64,000 nt of DNA from Microbacterium sp. SLBN-154 (GCF_006715565.1 NZ_VFNL01000001.1:1922001-1986000), one strand, 5' to 3'; positions 1 through 12,099 are shown, numbered from the stretch's first letter. A program made the numbers and translations. Notes: generated by a model not told the origin, from the sequence alone.

Positions 1-2844
1 CGAGGCGCGCGCGTCCACAATCTGAAGGACGTCGACCTCGACATCCCTCGTGACTCGCTCGTCGTCTTCACCGGCCTGTCGGGGTCGGGGAAATCCAGCC
101 TCGCCTTCGACACGATCTTCGCCGAAGGTCAGCGCCGATACGTCGAGTCGCTGAGCGCCTACGCCCGCCAGTTCCTCGGCCAGGTCGACCGGCCAGACGT
201 GGACTTCATCGAGGGCTTGAGCCCCGCCGTCTCGATCGATCAGAAGTCGACCAACCGCAACCCCCGGTCGACGGTAGGCACGATCACCGAGATCCATGAC
301 TACATGCGTCTGCTGTGGGCCCGCATCGGCATACCGCACTGCCCCGAGTGCGGCGAGATCATCCAACGGCAGACCGTGCAGCAGATCGCCGATCAGCTGA
401 TGGAGCTCCCCGAGCGCACCCGATATCAGATCGTCGCGCCGGTGGTCTCGCAGAAGAAGGGCGAGTTCGTCGACCTCTTCAAGGAGTTGAGCGCCAAGGG
501 CTACTCGCGGGCCATCGTCGACGGCGACATGGTTCAGCTCGCCGACGCCCCGGCGCTGAAGAAGAGCTACAAGCACGACATCGCGGTGGTCGTCGACCGC
601 CTGGTCGCAAGCCCCGACATCCTCTCTCGGGTCACCGACTCGGTGGAGACGGCACTGGGCCTGGCCGGCGGAGTCATGCAGGTCAATTTCGTCGACCGCG
701 AGGGCGATGAGGCCTGGCAGTCCTTCTCCGAGAAGCTGGCGTGCCCGAACGGGCATCCGCTGCAACTCACCGAGATCGAACCGCGCACGTTCTCCTTCAA
801 CGCTCCGTTCGGCGCCTGTCCCGCCTGCTCGGGTCTCGGCACCCGCATGTCGGTGGACGTCGAGCTCATGATCGGCGACGAGGACCTCTCGATCCGCGAC
901 GGCGTGCTGATCCCGTGGACGACACAGGGCAAGGGGCTCTTCCAGTACTACGAGCGGCTGTTGGAGGGGCTGGCCCGCGACCTGGACTTCTCGCTCGACA
1001 CCCCGTGGCGCAAGCTCCCCGCCGACATCAAGGACGCAGTCCTGCGCGGCGAGAACTACAAGGTCACCGTCCGGTGGAAGAACCGGTACGGGCGGGAGAT
1101 GCGGTACTCCTCGGGCTTCGAGGGCGTCGTCCCCTACATCGAGCGACAGTATCTCCAGGCCGAGTCCGACACACAGCGGCAGCGGTGGGCGGAGTTCCTC
1201 CGAGAGGTCCCCTGCCCGGTCTGCGACGGCGCGCGGCTGAAGCCCGAGGTGCTGGCGGTGCAGGTGCACGGACATTCCATCGCGGAGGCCTCACGGCTGA
1301 GCTTGGGTGACGCCCACGCGTTCTTCGCCGACCTCGAGCTCACCCCGCGAGAAGCCAAGATCGCCGCGCAGGTGCTGCGCGAGATCCGCCTCCGGCTCGA
1401 CTTCCTCATCCAGGTGGGGCTGAACTACCTCAACCTCAGTCGTTCGGCCGGTTCGCTGTCGGGGGGAGAGGCGCAGCGCATCCGCCTCGCGACGCAGATC
1501 GGCTCGGGCCTCACCGGCGTGCTCTACGTCCTCGACGAGCCCTCCATCGGCCTGCACCAGCGTGACAACCGTCGCCTGATCGAGACCCTGGTCAAGCTGC
1601 GCGACCTCGGCAACACCCTGATCGTCGTCGAGCACGACGAGGAGACGATCCACGCCGCGGACTGGATCGTCGACATCGGTCCGCGCGCCGGCGTCGACGG
1701 CGGCGAGGTGGTGCACTCCGGACCGCTCGATGCGCTCCTGGCCGACCCGCAGTCGATCACCGGCGACTATCTCTCCGGTCGGCGCGCGATCCCGACGCCC
1801 AAGAAGCGGCGCCGGATCGATCGCTCGCGCAAGATCAGCGTCGTGGGCGCCCGGGCCAACAACCTCCGCAACGTCACGGTCGACTTCCCCCTCGGTGTGC
1901 TCACGGCCGTGACCGGGGTCAGCGGTTCGGGCAAGTCGTCACTGGTGAACGACATCCTGTATCAGGTCCTGGCCTCGCGGCTCAACGGTGCGCGCACCGT
2001 GCCGGGCAAGCACACGCGGGTGACGGGTCTGGACAACCTCGACAAGGTCGTCCACGTCGATCAGGCACCCATCGGCCGTACGCCTCGCTCGAACCCCGCG
2101 ACCTACACGGGCGTGTTCGACCGGATCCGCACGCTCTTCAGCGAGACCCCGGAAGCCAAGGCCCGGGGCTACCAGCCGGGCCGGTTCAGCTTCAACGTCA
2201 AGGGCGGCCGCTGCGAGGCGTGCTCGGGAGACGGCACCATCAAGATCGAGATGAACTTCCTCCCCGACGTCTACGTCGACTGCGAGGTCTGCCACGGCAA
2301 GCGGTACAACCGCGACACCCTCTCGGTGCACTACAAGGGCAAGAACATCGCCGAAGTCCTCGAGATGCCGATCTCCGAGGCCGCGGAATTCTTCGAGCCC
2401 ATCCAGGCCATCCACCGCTACTTGAAGACCCTCGTCGACGTCGGCCTGGGCTACGTCAGGCTGGGACAGTCGGCGACGACCCTCTCCGGGGGCGAAGCGC
2501 AGCGCGTCAAGCTCGCGACGGAGCTGCAGAGGCGCTCGAACGGCCGCAGCATCTATGTCCTCGACGAGCCGACGACGGGGCTGCACTTCGAAGACGTGCG
2601 TCGATTGCTCGAGGTGCTGAACGGGCTGGTCGACAAGGGGAATTCGGTCATCGTCATCGAGCACAACCTCGATGTCATCAAGTCGGCCGACTGGGTGATC
2701 GACCTCGGACCCGAGGGCGGATCGGGCGGGGGCCAGGTGATCGCCACGGGCACACCCGAGCAGGTCGCGCGCGTCGAGGAGAGCCACACCGGCGCCTTCC
2801 TGGCCGAGGTGCTCGGCGAGTCGGCGGTCCGCAAGGCCGGCTGA
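1..2844 (+). CDS. uvrA: Excinuclease ABC subunit UvrA (5' truncated)
   Basis: DNA damage-recognition ATPase of nucleotide excision repair, acting as a dimer with UvrB. The frame is open from base 1, so the gene starts upstream; 947 residues are present and probably only 10-20 are missing. Visible are the first Walker A (GLSGSGKSS, about residue 25), zinc-binding cysteine pairs (CPECG; CPACSG; CEACSG with CEVCHG), the second Walker A (GVSGSGKSS, about 640) and two ABC signatures ([24 protein letters not shown]). The stop is followed within 7 bases by uvrC, so the two repair genes are probably cotranscribed. No inactivating change is seen. Confidence 0.98.
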   Translation, partial: RGARVHNLKDVDLDIPRDSLVVFTGLSGSGKSSLAFDTIFAEGQRRYVESLSAYARQFLGQVDRPDVDFIEGLSPAVSIDQKSTNRNPRSTVGTITEIHDYMRLLWARIGIPHCPECGEIIQRQTVQQIADQLMELPERTRYQIVAPVVSQKKGEFVDLFKELSAKGYSRAIVDGDMVQLADAPALKKSYKHDIAVVVDRLVASPDILSRVTDSVETALGLAGGVMQVNFVDREGDEAWQSFSEKLACPNGHPLQLTEIEPRTFSFNAPFGACPACSGLGTRMSVDVELMIGDEDLSIRDGVLIPWTTQGKGLFQYYERLLEGLARDLDFSLDTPWRKLPADIKDAVLRGENYKVTVRWKNRYGREMRYSSGFEGVVPYIERQYLQAESDTQRQRWAEFLREVPCPVCDGARLKPEVLAVQVHGHSIAEASRLSLGDAHAFFADLELTPREAKIAAQVLREIRLRLDFLIQVGLNYLNLSRSAGSLSGGEAQRIRLATQIGSGLTGVLYVLDEPSIGLHQRDNRRLIETLVKLRDLGNTLIVVEHDEETIHAADWIVDIGPRAGVDGGEVVHSGPLDALLADPQSITGDYLSGRRAIPTPKKRRRIDRSRKISVVGARANNLRNVTVDFPLGVLTAVTGVSGSGKSSLVNDILYQVLASRLNGARTVPGKHTRVTGLDNLDKVVHVDQAPIGRTPRSNPATYTGVFDRIRTLFSETPEAKARGYQPGRFSFNVKGGRCEACSGDGTIKIEMNFLPDVYVDCEVCHGKRYNRDTLSVHYKGKNIAEVLEMPISEAAEFFEPIQAIHRYLKTLVDVGLGYVRLGQSATTLSGGEAQRVKLATELQRRSNGRSIYVLDEPTTGLHFEDVRRLLEVLNGLVDKGNSVIVIEHNLDVIKSADWVIDLGPEGGSGGGQVIATGTPEQVARVEESHTGAFLAEVLGESAVRKAG

Positions 2845-2851
2845 GTCGGCC

Positions 2852-4762
2852 GTGACGACCACCGAACGCGCCCCCCGACGGGGCCGACCGCAGCTGTCCT
2901 ACCGGCCCAAGGCCGGTGAGATCCCCACCAATCCGGGCGTCTACCGATTCCGCGATGCGCAGGGTCGTGTGCTCTACGTCGGCAAGGCGAAGAACCTCCG
3001 CGCCCGCCTGTCGAACTACTTCGCTCCGCTGCACACCCTTCACGAGCGCACGCGACGAATGGTGACCACCGCGACGTCGGTGGAGTGGACGGTGGTGGCC
3101 ACCGACGTCGATTCCCTGCAGCTGGAGTACCAGTGGATCAAGGAGTTCGATCCGCCCTTCAACGTCCGCTACCGCGACGACAAGTCCTACCCGTTCATGG
3201 CCATCACGCTGGGCGACGAGGCGCCGCGCGTCATGGTGACCCGCAACCACCGCATCGCGGGGGCGAAGTACTTCGGCCCGTACCCGAAGGTGTGGGCGGT
3301 CCACGACACGATCGATCTGCTCATCAAGGTCTTCCCGATCCGTACGTGCAGCGACGCGTCGTACAAGAAGGCGATGGCTTCGGGGCGCCCGTGCTTCCCC
3401 GGTCAGATCGGCCGCTGCGGCGGACCGTGTTCGATGAAGGTGACGATCGAAGAGCACCGCGCCGTCGTCGACGATTTCATCGCCTTCATGGCGGGCGGAG
3501 ACCAGCGCTTCACCCGCGAGATGACCGCCCGGATGAACGAGGCCTCGGCGGCGATGGATTATGAATCCGCGGCGGTGTACCGAGACAAGCTCCAGGCCAT
3601 CGACGCGGTCCTCAAGCGCAGCGCCCTCGTACTGCCCTCCGACACCGACGCCGATCTCTTCGGCATCGCCGAGGACGAGCTCGCCGCCGCCGTCCAGCAC
3701 TTCGTCGTCCGCGGCGGCCGGGTGCGCGGTGTGCGTGCGACGACCATCGAGAAGGAGATCGACATCTCCGGGGCCGACCTCGTCGACCAGGTGCTCCAGC
3801 GCACCTACGGCGACGCCGCGGCGGCCGACATCCCCCGTCAGGTGCTCGTTCCCGAGCTGCCCGATGACGCCCAGGAACTGGAGGAGTGGCTCCGCGCCAG
3901 GCGCGGCAAGAAGGTCTCGATCGGTGTCGCCCAGCGGGGCCAGAAGGCGGAGCTGATGAAAACCGCGACGCTGAACGCCCAGCAGGCGCTCATGCTCCAC
4001 AAGACCCGCCGCACGAGTGACTACGTCGCTCGCACCCAGGCGCTGACCGATCTGCAGGAGGCGCTGGGCCTGGAGGAAGCGCCTCTGCGGATCGAGTGCT
4101 ACGACGTCTCCCATCTCGGTGGGACGAATGTCGTCGCGTCGATGGTCGTCTTCGAAGACGGACTGCCGCGCAAGGATCAGTACCGGTCCTTCAAAGTGGA
4201 GCAGACCTCGGATGACACGGACTCGCTGCATCAGGTGCTGACACGCCGGCTGGCCTACCTCGATCGACCGGAGGAACAGGAGGAGACGACGGAAGAGGGC
4301 GTGGTCGCGCGCAAACGGCCCCGCTTCGCCTATCCGCCCCAGCTTCTTCTCGTCGACGGTGGCCAGCCGCAGGTCGCGGCAGCCGCCCGGGCCCTCGCCG
4401 ACGCCGGACACTCCGAGATCGCTCTGGCGGGAATCGCCAAGCGGCTCGAGGAGGTGTGGCTGCCCGGCGACGACTTCCCCGTCATCCTGCCGCGCACCAG
4501 CGAGGCGCTCTATCTCCTCCAGCGCCTGCGCGACGAAGCCCATCGATTCGCGATCAGGCATCAGCGCAACCGCCGTCGTCGCGACATCCAATCTGTGCTG
4601 ACCGAGGTACCCGGCCTCGGAGAGGCTCGCATCCGCGCCCTTCTCCGCCACTTCGGGTCGGTGACCGCGCTGAAGAAGGCGACACCCGACGAGATCGCCG
4701 AGCTCCCCGGTGTGGGGCCGAAGCTCGCCGCCGCGATCGTCGACCACCTCGCGGATGGGTAA
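2852..4762 (+). CDS. uvrC: Excinuclease ABC subunit UvrC
   Basis: Dual-incision endonuclease of nucleotide excision repair. The 636-residue product has an N-terminal GIY-YIG nuclease domain (NPGVYRF...[14 protein letters not shown], about 28-65), a UVR motif for UvrB contact (near 225-255), the RNase H-like C-terminal nuclease region ([10 protein letters not shown], about 500) and a C-terminal helix-hairpin-helix pair (VPGLGEARI and LPGVGPKLA). It starts with GTG 7 bases after uvrA. Its TAA overlaps the first candidate ATG of rapZ, which points to translational coupling of uvrA-uvrC-rapZ. Confidence 0.97.
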   Translation: MTTTERAPRRGRPQLSYRPKAGEIPTNPGVYRFRDAQGRVLYVGKAKNLRARLSNYFAPLHTLHERTRRMVTTATSVEWTVVATDVDSLQLEYQWIKEFDPPFNVRYRDDKSYPFMAITLGDEAPRVMVTRNHRIAGAKYFGPYPKVWAVHDTIDLLIKVFPIRTCSDASYKKAMASGRPCFPGQIGRCGGPCSMKVTIEEHRAVVDDFIAFMAGGDQRFTREMTARMNEASAAMDYESAAVYRDKLQAIDAVLKRSALVLPSDTDADLFGIAEDELAAAVQHFVVRGGRVRGVRATTIEKEIDISGADLVDQVLQRTYGDAAAADIPRQVLVPELPDDAQELEEWLRARRGKKVSIGVAQRGQKAELMKTATLNAQQALMLHKTRRTSDYVARTQALTDLQEALGLEEAPLRIECYDVSHLGGTNVVASMVVFEDGLPRKDQYRSFKVEQTSDDTDSLHQVLTRRLAYLDRPEEQEETTEEGVVARKRPRFAYPPQLLLVDGGQPQVAAAARALADAGHSEIALAGIAKRLEEVWLPGDDFPVILPRTSEALYLLQRLRDEAHRFAIRHQRNRRRRDIQSVLTEVPGLGEARIRALLRHFGSVTALKKATPDEIAELPGVGPKLAAAIVDHLADG

Positions 4763-4787
4763 CCTGGAGCAGACGACGGGGGAGGGC

Positions 4788-5666
4788 ATGGCCGACGAAC
4801 AGACGACGCCCGGTGAGATGCTCATCGTCTCGGGGATGTCCGGCGCGGGCCGATCCACTGCGGCGAACGCCCTCGAAGACCTCGAGTGGTACGTGGTGGA
4901 CAATCTGCCCCCGCAGATGCTGAAGCCGCTGCTCGATCTGACGGAGCTCGCTGCCCACGCGCTGCCCAAGGTGGCGGTGGTCGTCGACGTCCGCGGGCGC
5001 AATCTCTTCGCCGAACTCCCGCAGGCCCTGCACGACCTCCGCGACCGGCGCCAGCTGCGCGTGCTCTTCCTCGACGCCTCCGACGAGGTGCTCGTGCGTC
5101 GCTTCGAAGCCGTACGTCGTCCGCATCCGCTGCAGGGTGAGGGCACGATCCTCGATGGGATCCGGCGCGAACGGCAGCGACTGGCCGCCATCCGTGAGAA
5201 CGCCGACCTCATCATCGACACCTCGCAGTTCAACGTCCACCAGCTGGCGACCCATATGGTCGACCTCTTCTCCGAGGAGGGTGCCGCGCGGCACGTGGTG
5301 ACCGTCATGAGCTTCGGATTCAAGTACGGTCTTCCCCCCGACGCCGACCTCGTCGCCGACATGCGCTTCCTGCCCAACCCCTTCTGGAACGATCAGCTGC
5401 GGCCGCTCACGGGCGTGGACGAGGGTGTGCGTGACTACGTCCTCGAACAGGAGGGCGCCGTGACGTTCATCGACGCCTACGCCGCCGCGCTCCGGCCGGT
5501 GCTCGAGGGCTATCAGCGCGAGAACAAGCGGCACTCCGTCGTGGCGATCGGCTGCACCGGCGGAAAGCACCGGTCGGTGGTGATGGCCCGCGAACTCGCC
5601 GCACGATTGGGCGAGGTGCCCGGTATCGCCGTACGCGTGAAGGATCGCGACCTGGGGCGCGAGTAG
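4788..5666 (+). CDS. rapZ: RapZ/YvcJ-family nucleotide-binding protein
   Basis: P-loop protein of the RapZ (YvcJ) family. In Gammaproteobacteria RapZ is an RNase E adaptor controlling GlmS; in actinobacteria the role is not settled. The P-loop reads GMSGAGRS (residues 16-23), with Arg where many homologues have Lys, followed by [14 protein letters not shown]. The C-terminal half has [10 protein letters not shown], a conserved RapZ motif. I chose ATG 4788 because GGGGGAGG lies 5-6 bases upstream and the 292-residue length fits the family; an in-frame ATG at 4755 has no ribosome site. The gene sits between uvrC and whiA as in other Gram-positives, but yvcK is absent. Confidence 0.93.
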   Translation: MADEQTTPGEMLIVSGMSGAGRSTAANALEDLEWYVVDNLPPQMLKPLLDLTELAAHALPKVAVVVDVRGRNLFAELPQALHDLRDRRQLRVLFLDASDEVLVRRFEAVRRPHPLQGEGTILDGIRRERQRLAAIRENADLIIDTSQFNVHQLATHMVDLFSEEGAARHVVTVMSFGFKYGLPPDADLVADMRFLPNPFWNDQLRPLTGVDEGVRDYVLEQEGAVTFIDAYAAALRPVLEGYQRENKRHSVVAIGCTGGKHRSVVMARELAARLGEVPGIAVRVKDRDLGRE

Positions 5667-5740
5667 CCGGAGCCGTGGTCGTGGGCGGCGGGGCGCCCGA
5701 GTAGGCTGGAGCGTCGTTCCGACCCATGCTGAGGAGTCCC

Positions 5741-6718
5741 GTGTCGCTGACCGCTGAGGTGAAGGCCGAATTGACCGCTGTCCGCGACCCGCGGCCGACG
5801 GCACGAGTGGCCGAACTGACGTCGCTGCTGAGGTTCGCGGGCGGTCTGCACTCCATCGCCAACCGAGTGGCGGTCGAAGCCGAGGTCGACACCGAAGCCC
5901 TCGCGCGTCGCGTGGCCAGGGATCTGGTCGAGCTCTACGGCGTCCGCCCCGAACTCGTCCACGTGCACGGCTCGGGAGCGCGAAACGGCAGCCACTACGC
6001 CGTGCGGGTGATCGAAGGCGGCGAGACGCTCGCGCGCCAGACCGGCCTGCTCGACCAGCGACGCCGCCCCGTCCGCGGTCTCCCGAACAGGCTCACCACC
6101 GGCGCCCGCCCCGACCTCGCGGCCATCTGGCGCGGCGCCTTCCTCGGCGCCGGTGCGCTCAGCGAGCCGGGCCGCTCGGCGGCGCTGGAGATCAGCTGCC
6201 CCGCCTCGGAGGCCGCCATGGCGCTCGTGGGCGCCGCTCATCGATTGGGCATCCCGGCGAAGGCGCGCGAAGTCCGCGGCATCCCCCGTGTGGTCGTCCG
6301 TGAGGGGGAGGGCATCCGCGTCGCCCTGGCCGAGATGGGCGCCGCGCGGGCGGCGGCGCAGTGGGATCAGCTCCGTCAGCGCCGTGAGGTGCGGGCCGGG
6401 GTCAATCGCCTGGTGAACTTCGACGACGCCAACCTCCGCCGCTCGGCGCAGGCTGCCGTCGCCGCGTGTGCCCGTGTCGAGCGGGCGCTGGAGATCCTCG
6501 GCGACGAGGTTCCGGAGCACCTGCGTCAGGCCGGCGAGCTCCGTCTCGCGCACCGTGACGCCAGCCTCGACGAGCTCGGTCACCACGCCGACCCGCCGCT
6601 GACCAAGGACGCCGTCGCCGGCCGCATCCGTCGTCTGCTCGCCATGGCGGACAAGAAGGCCGAGACGGACGGGATCCCCGGCACCGAGTCGGCGGTTCCG
6701 GCCGGCGTGGACGACTGA
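5741..6718 (+). CDS. whiA: WhiA sporulation/cell-division regulator
   Basis: WhiA is a DNA-binding protein built from a LAGLIDADG homing-endonuclease-like N-terminal domain and a C-terminal helix-turn-helix. In Streptomyces it acts with WhiB on cell division genes, and it is conserved in non-sporulating actinobacteria. The endonuclease-like fold is visible around [15 protein letters not shown]; the C-terminal region ([13 protein letters not shown]...[23 protein letters not shown]) is the typical HTH. I chose GTG 5741 because most family members begin [11 protein letters not shown] and GAGGAG precedes it by 4 bases; this gives 325 residues. An ATG at 5726 would add MLRSP. Confidence 0.95.
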   Translation: MSLTAEVKAELTAVRDPRPTARVAELTSLLRFAGGLHSIANRVAVEAEVDTEALARRVARDLVELYGVRPELVHVHGSGARNGSHYAVRVIEGGETLARQTGLLDQRRRPVRGLPNRLTTGARPDLAAIWRGAFLGAGALSEPGRSAALEISCPASEAAMALVGAAHRLGIPAKAREVRGIPRVVVREGEGIRVALAEMGAARAAAQWDQLRQRREVRAGVNRLVNFDDANLRRSAQAAVAACARVERALEILGDEVPEHLRQAGELRLAHRDASLDELGHHADPPLTKDAVAGRIRRLLAMADKKAETDGIPGTESAVPAGVDD

Positions 6719-6748
6719 TACAACGTCTCGTCGCGGGGAACAAGCCCG

Positions 6749-6776
6749 GAGACCGATTGTTGGGTCTCAGTAGGAT
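6749..6776 (+). promoter_or_regulatory. Probable sodA promoter with inverted repeat
   Basis: The inverted repeat GAGACC (6749-6754) / GGTCTC (6763-6768), with an 8-base spacer, ends two bases before a -10-like TAGGAT (6771-6776). The sodA start lies 61 bases further on. The position inside the -35/-10 interval suggests an operator, though a weak whiA terminator hairpin is also possible. Confidence 0.45.
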
Positions 6777-6837
6777 GAAACCCGTCACCCTCGCTGCGCC
6801 GGGGAGCCTCGGCGCGCGCCGATAGGAAGAAGAGAAT

Positions 6838-7464
6838 ATGGCGAAGTACACCTTGCCCGACCTCCCCTACGACTACGCCGCGCTGGAGCCGCACATCAGC
6901 GGCAAGATCATGCAGCTGCATCACGACAAGCACCACCAGGCGTACGTCACCGGTGCGAACACGGCGCTGGAGCAGCTCGCCGAGGCGCGCGAGAGCGGCA
7001 ACCTCGCGAATGTGAACAAGCTCGAAAAGGATCTGGCGTTCAACCTCGGCGGCCACGTCAACCACTCCATCTTCTGGACCAACCTCTCGCCGGAGGGCGG
7101 CGGACAGCCCGAGGGCGAGCTCGCGGCCGCGATCGCGGAGTTCTTCGGCTCGTTCGAGAAGTTCCAGGCGCACTTCACCGCCGCCGCGACCGGCATCCAG
7201 GGCTCGGGCTGGGCCGTCCTCAGCTGGGACCCGATCGGCGAGCAGCTGATCATCCAGCAGCTGTTCGATCAGCAGGCCAACACCGCCCAGGGGACGGTGC
7301 CGATCTTCCAGCTGGACATGTGGGAGCACGCCTTCTACCTCGACTATCTCAATGTCAAGGCCGACTACGTCAAGGCAGTGTGGAACATCGCCAACTGGCA
7401 GAACGTCGCCCAGCGCCTCGACGCCGCCCGTGAGAAGACCTCGGGCCTGCTGGTACTGTCATAG
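6838..7464 (+). CDS. sodA: Superoxide dismutase, Mn/Fe family
   Basis: Converts superoxide to oxygen and hydrogen peroxide in the cytoplasm. The 208-residue protein has the N-terminal motif [16 protein letters not shown], the metal-ligand motifs [10 protein letters not shown] (first His) and [10 protein letters not shown] (second His), and the signature [11 protein letters not shown] near residue 160 that supplies the Asp and third His. No signal peptide is seen. The start ATG follows GATAGGAAGAAGAGAAT, a purine-rich ribosome site. It is a single-gene unit: its own promoter lies upstream and a perfect 15-bp terminator stem follows its stop. Mn versus Fe use cannot be decided by eye. Confidence 0.97.
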   Translation: MAKYTLPDLPYDYAALEPHISGKIMQLHHDKHHQAYVTGANTALEQLAEARESGNLANVNKLEKDLAFNLGGHVNHSIFWTNLSPEGGGQPEGELAAAIAEFFGSFEKFQAHFTAAATGIQGSGWAVLSWDPIGEQLIIQQLFDQQANTAQGTVPIFQLDMWEHAFYLDYLNVKADYVKAVWNIANWQNVAQRLDAAREKTSGLLVLS

Positions 7465-8586
<1,122 letters not shown>

Positions 8587-8594
8587 GTCGACGG

Positions 8595-9812
8595 ATGGCT
8601 CTGCGTACCCTCGGGTCCCTCGGCCCGCTGGCCGGTAAGCGCGTCCTCGTCCGCTGTGATCTGAACGTCCCCCTGCGGGACGGTCGCATCACCGACGACG
8701 GCCGCGTGCGCGCCTCGCTTCCCACCGTGAACGCGCTCATCGATCAGGGTGCCCGCGTGGTGGTCTGCTCGCACCTCGGCCGTCCCGACGGCGCTCCCGA
8801 CGAGAAGTACAGCCTGGCGCCTGTGGCCCAGCGCCTGTCGGAGCTGCTCGGCAAGCCCGTCGCCTTCGCACGCGACACCGTGGGGGAGTCGGCTCACGAG
8901 GCGGTCGCCGCCCTGGACGACGGCGACGTGGCGGTGCTGGAGAACCTGCGTTTCCAGCCGGGAGAGACGGCGAAGGATGACGCAGAGCGTCGCGCCTTCG
9001 CCGCGCAGCTCGCCGACCTCGCCGACGCCTTCGTCTCCGACGGGTTCGGCGTCGTGCATCGCAAGCAGGCCAGCGTGTTCGATGTCGCGGACCTGCTGCC
9101 CTCGGCAGCGGGGCTCCTCATCGAGAAGGAGCTCGACGTCCTCGACCGCCTCACCGAGAATCCCGAGCGGCCGTACACGGTCGTCCTCGGCGGCTCGAAG
9201 GTCAGCGACAAGCTGGGCGTCATCGAGCATCTCCTGCCGCGGGTGGACCGGCTCCTGGTCGGCGGGGGGATGATGTTCACCTTCCTGGCCGCCGAGGGTC
9301 ACCCGGTGGGCAAGAGCCTCCTCGAGGAGGACCAGCTCGACACCGTCCGCCGCTACGTCGAGGACGCCCGTACCCGCGGCGTCGAGCTCGTGCTGCCGGT
9401 CGATGCGGTGGTCGCGGCCTCGTTCGCCGCCGACGCCGACCACGTCGTCGCACCCGTATCGGCTTTGGAGGAGACGCCGTTCGGTGCCGATGGTCTGGGC
9501 CTGGACATCGGCCCCGACACCGCCGCGCTCTTCGCCGACCTCGTCGCCGACAGCCGCACGGTCTTCTGGAACGGCCCGATGGGCGTGTTCGAGATGCCCG
9601 CCTTCGCCGCCGGCACCCGCCGTGTCGCCGAGGCGCTGACCAAGGTCTCCGGACTCAGCGTGGTCGGGGGCGGCGACTCGGCCGCGGCGGTGCGGCAGCT
9701 CGGCTTCGCCGACGACCGATTCGGCCACATCTCCACCGGAGGTGGCGCGAGCCTCGAATTCCTCGAGGGAAAGAAACTCCCCGGACTGGAGGTCCTCGGA
9801 TGGCAGGCGTGA
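8595..9812 (+). CDS. pgk: Phosphoglycerate kinase
   Basis: Transfers phosphate from 1,3-bisphosphoglycerate to ADP. The 405-residue protein shows VRCDLNVPL and HLGRPDG in the N-domain, [22 protein letters not shown] at the hinge region, and the C-terminal nucleotide-binding motif [11 protein letters not shown]. The usual NDAFG motif reads SDGFGVVHR here, a variant in an otherwise normal protein. It starts 8 bases after gap and overlaps tpiA by 13 bases, indicating translational coupling. Confidence 0.98.
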   Translation: MALRTLGSLGPLAGKRVLVRCDLNVPLRDGRITDDGRVRASLPTVNALIDQGARVVVCSHLGRPDGAPDEKYSLAPVAQRLSELLGKPVAFARDTVGESAHEAVAALDDGDVAVLENLRFQPGETAKDDAERRAFAAQLADLADAFVSDGFGVVHRKQASVFDVADLLPSAAGLLIEKELDVLDRLTENPERPYTVVLGGSKVSDKLGVIEHLLPRVDRLLVGGGMMFTFLAAEGHPVGKSLLEEDQLDTVRRYVEDARTRGVELVLPVDAVVAASFAADADHVVAPVSALEETPFGADGLGLDIGPDTAALFADLVADSRTVFWNGPMGVFEMPAFAAGTRRVAEALTKVSGLSVVGGGDSAAAVRQLGFADDRFGHISTGGGASLEFLEGKKLPGLEVLGWQA

Positions 9813-10618
9813 CGACCGATTCGGCTGTGTCGCAGACCAGGCGCACCCCGTTCGTCGCCGGTAACTGGAAGATGAACCTCGACCACCTGCAGGCGGTCGC
9901 CTTCGTGCAGAAGCTGCACTGGAGCCTCAAAGACGCCGGTCACGAGACAGGCAGCGTCGAAGTGGGCCTGTTCCCGCCCTTCACCGACCTCCGTACGGTG
10001 CAGACGCTCGTCGATGCCGACAAGATCCCGTTCGCCCTCGGCGCCCAGGACCTCTCCGCACACGACTCCGGCGCCTACACGGGCGAGATCTCGGGTGCGT
10101 TCCTGGCGAAGCTCGAGTGCCGGTACGTCATCATCGGTCACTCGGAGCGTCGTCAATACCACGGCGAGACGGACGAGGTCGTCGCCTCGAAGGTGGCCGC
10201 GGCCCTGCGTCACGGGCTCGTGCCCGTCATCTGCGTCGGTGAGACGGCGGAGGATCTCGAGACGCACGGTGCCAGCGCCGTTCCGGTGGCGCAGTTGGAG
10301 AAGGCGCTCGCGGGTCTCGCTCAGGGGAGCGAGGTCGTCGTGGCGTACGAGCCCGTCTGGGCGATCGGATCCGGCCAGGCGGCGACTCCCGACCAGGCCC
10401 AGGAGGTCTGCGCGAAGCTCCGCGCCGTGGTCGGCGCATCGCTCGGAGAGGAGGCGGCGCTGCGCACGCGCGTGCTCTACGGCGGGTCGGTCAAGTCCGG
10501 CAACATCGCCCGCTTCATGCGCGAGCCGGACGTGGACGGTGCGCTCGTCGGCGGTGCCAGCCTCGTCGTGGATGAGTTCGCCGCCATCATCCGGTATCAG
10601 AAGCACGTCGGAGTCTGA
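9800..10618 (+). CDS. tpiA: Triose-phosphate isomerase
   Basis: Interconverts dihydroxyacetone phosphate and glyceraldehyde 3-phosphate. The 272-residue TIM barrel shows VAGNWKMN with the substrate-binding Asn/Lys, GHSERR with the catalytic His, [12 protein letters not shown] with the catalytic Glu and the flexible loop, and YGGSVKSGN with GALVGGASL at the phosphate site. A 12-residue N-terminal tail before the barrel is translated from the part overlapping pgk. It closes the gap-pgk-tpiA unit. Confidence 0.98.
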   Translation: MAGVTTDSAVSQTRRTPFVAGNWKMNLDHLQAVAFVQKLHWSLKDAGHETGSVEVGLFPPFTDLRTVQTLVDADKIPFALGAQDLSAHDSGAYTGEISGAFLAKLECRYVIIGHSERRQYHGETDEVVASKVAAALRHGLVPVICVGETAEDLETHGASAVPVAQLEKALAGLAQGSEVVVAYEPVWAIGSGQAATPDQAQEVCAKLRAVVGASLGEEAALRTRVLYGGSVKSGNIARFMREPDVDGALVGGASLVVDEFAAIIRYQKHVGV

Positions 10619-10637
10619 CCCCGGCGGCAACCCGACC

Positions 10638-10643
10638 TATACT
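10638..10643 (+). promoter_or_regulatory. Candidate -10 box upstream of secG
   Basis: TATACT lies 48 bases before the secG start in the 73-base gap after tpiA. No good -35 is seen; it may give secG-rbpA transcription independent of the glycolytic genes. Confidence 0.4.
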
Positions 10644-10691
10644 TGACCCCTGTGCGGTTCGCCCGGACCGCGCTGAAAGGCCACTACGACT

Positions 10692-10940
10692 GTGCAGATC
10701 CTCGAGTTCGTCCTGCAGGTGCTCCTCGGCATCACGAGCCTCCTGCTGACCCTCCTCATCCTCCTTCACAAGGGACGCGGTGGGGGGCTCTCCGATATGT
10801 TCGGGGGAGGGATGACCTCGGCTCTGGGATCGTCGGGACTCGCCGAGCGCAACTTGAACCGCTTCACGGTGGTCCTCGCTCTGGCGTGGTTCGCCTCCAT
10901 CGTGGCCCTCGGCCTCATCACCAAGTTCCAGGGACTGTAA
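10692..10940 (+). CDS. secG: Preprotein translocase subunit SecG
   Basis: Small accessory membrane subunit of the SecYEG protein-export channel. The 82-residue product has two hydrophobic segments (about 4-23 and 57-76) joined by the SecG-typical cytoplasmic loop HKGRGGGLSDMFGGG. The start is GTG with GAAAGG 11 bases upstream. Placement directly after tpiA is a common actinobacterial arrangement. rbpA begins 3 bases after its stop. Confidence 0.95.
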   Translation: MQILEFVLQVLLGITSLLLTLLILLHKGRGGGLSDMFGGGMTSALGSSGLAERNLNRFTVVLALAWFASIVALGLITKFQGL

Positions 10941-10943
10941 GAC

Positions 10944-11297
10944 ATGGCAACCGGAGGAAATGCGATCCGCGGCACCCGAGTCGGTGCCGGCCCGATGGGC
11001 GAGCAGGATCACGGTTATCACGCAGAGCGCATCGCCGTTTCGTACTGGGACGCGCTGGGCAACGAGACGGTTCGATACTTCGCCGCCGGAATCCCCGACG
11101 AGGAGATCCCCGAGACGATCGACTCGCCGCACTCCGGTCTTCCGGCCGGGCGTGACCGCGAGAACCCGCCGGCGGTGGCCAAGACCGAGCCGTACAAGAC
11201 GCACCTGGCGTATGTGAAGGAGCGTCGCACCGAGGAAGAGGCCGACGCCCTCCTCGAAGACGCGCTGAACCAGCTCCGCGAGCGTCGCGGCCAGTAG
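10944..11297 (+). CDS. rbpA: RNA polymerase-binding protein RbpA
   Basis: Actinobacterial transcription factor that binds the housekeeping sigma factor and stabilises open promoter complexes. The 117-residue protein begins with the basic RbpA tail (MATGGNAIRGTRVG), has a central core around YHAERIAVSYWDALGNETVRYF and ends in a charged helical sigma-interacting domain (VKERRTEEEADALLEDAL). It contains no cysteine, unlike the zinc-containing versions of Streptomyces and some other actinobacteria. It follows secG by 3 bases and probably shares its transcript. Identity rests on overall family resemblance. Confidence 0.88.
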   Translation: MATGGNAIRGTRVGAGPMGEQDHGYHAERIAVSYWDALGNETVRYFAAGIPDEEIPETIDSPHSGLPAGRDRENPPAVAKTEPYKTHLAYVKERRTEEEADALLEDALNQLRERRGQ

Positions 11298-11325
11298 ACC
11301 TGCGCCGGCGGCGGTGCCGGGACTC

Positions 11326-12099
11326 TCAGTAGTCCTGGTCGATCAGCTCGGGCGGCACCTGGGCAGCGGCTGCCTGGTCGACGAAGAACACCGTGCGCCG
11401 GGTGCCCTTCGCACCCGCGGCGGGGACGCTGGGGTAGCTCGCCCCTGCGAGGGCGAGACCGAGCGCGGACGCCTTGTCAGCGCCCGACAGCACGAGCCAG
11501 ACCCGCTGTGACGAGTTGATCACCGGCCGGGTGAAGGTGAGCCGCTGCGACGGCGGCTTGGGCGAGTCGCGCACGGCGACCACCGATGCGTCGGTGACGA
11601 GGATCTCGGGGCGGTCGGGGAAGAGCGATGCGATGTGACCGTCGGGTCCGACGCCGAGGAAGCTGATGTCGAAGGTCGGCCACTGCGGATGATCCGACGT
11701 GCCGTACCGCGCGAGCTCGGCGGCATACGCCGCGGCCGCTTCGTCGAGGTCCAGACCCTCGTCGCTGGCCGGAGCGGCGTGGACGTGCGCACCCGGGAGA
11801 GCGTTCAGCAGAGCCTCCCTGCTCTGACGCTCGTTGCGCTCGGGGTGGAACCGTCGCACGAAACGCTCGTCGCTCCACCAGAAGTGCACCCGCGTCCAGT
11901 CGATCGGGTACCGGAGAGCCTTCGCAGCGGCGGCACGCAGCACGGCGGCGCCGCTGACACCGCCCGTCAGGGCGACATGGACATCTCGGGACGCCGACTT
12001 CTTCGCTACCCGGGTGAGGAAACGCTCGGCGACGGAGTCGGCCAGCGCGGCAGCGTCGGAGGTGATGACGACGCGCTTCTCGCCGGACGAATCAGTCAT
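11326..12099 (-). CDS. pgl: 6-phosphogluconolactonase
   Basis: Hydrolyses 6-phosphogluconolactone to 6-phosphogluconate, the second step of the oxidative pentose phosphate pathway. The 257-residue protein of the glucosamine-6-phosphate isomerase/lactonase fold shows VALTGGVSGAAVL, VHFWWSDERFV and FLGVGPDGHIASLFP, all family signatures. The ATG has AGGAG upstream and overlaps the opcA stop by 8 bases. It is the last gene of the tkt-tal-pgi-zwf-opcA-pgl operon, and its stop faces that of rbpA across 28 bases. Confidence 0.96.
   Translation of the reverse strand: MTDSSGEKRVVITSDAAALADSVAERFLTRVAKKSASRDVHVALTGGVSGAAVLRAAAAKALRYPIDWTRVHFWWSDERFVRRFHPERNERQSREALLNALPGAHVHAAPASDEGLDLDEAAAAYAAELARYGTSDHPQWPTFDISFLGVGPDGHIASLFPDRPEILVTDASVVAVRDSPKPPSQRLTFTRPVINSSQRVWLVLSGADKASALGLALAGASYPSVPAAGAKGTRRTVFFVDQAAAAQVPPELIDQDY

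Noticed and set aside
2678..5377. 899-codon open frame on the minus strand opposite uvrC and rapZ
   Set aside because: It is antisense to two clear genes and its translation is low-complexity Arg/Ser/Ala-rich with no family motif. Long shadow frames are expected at this GC content.
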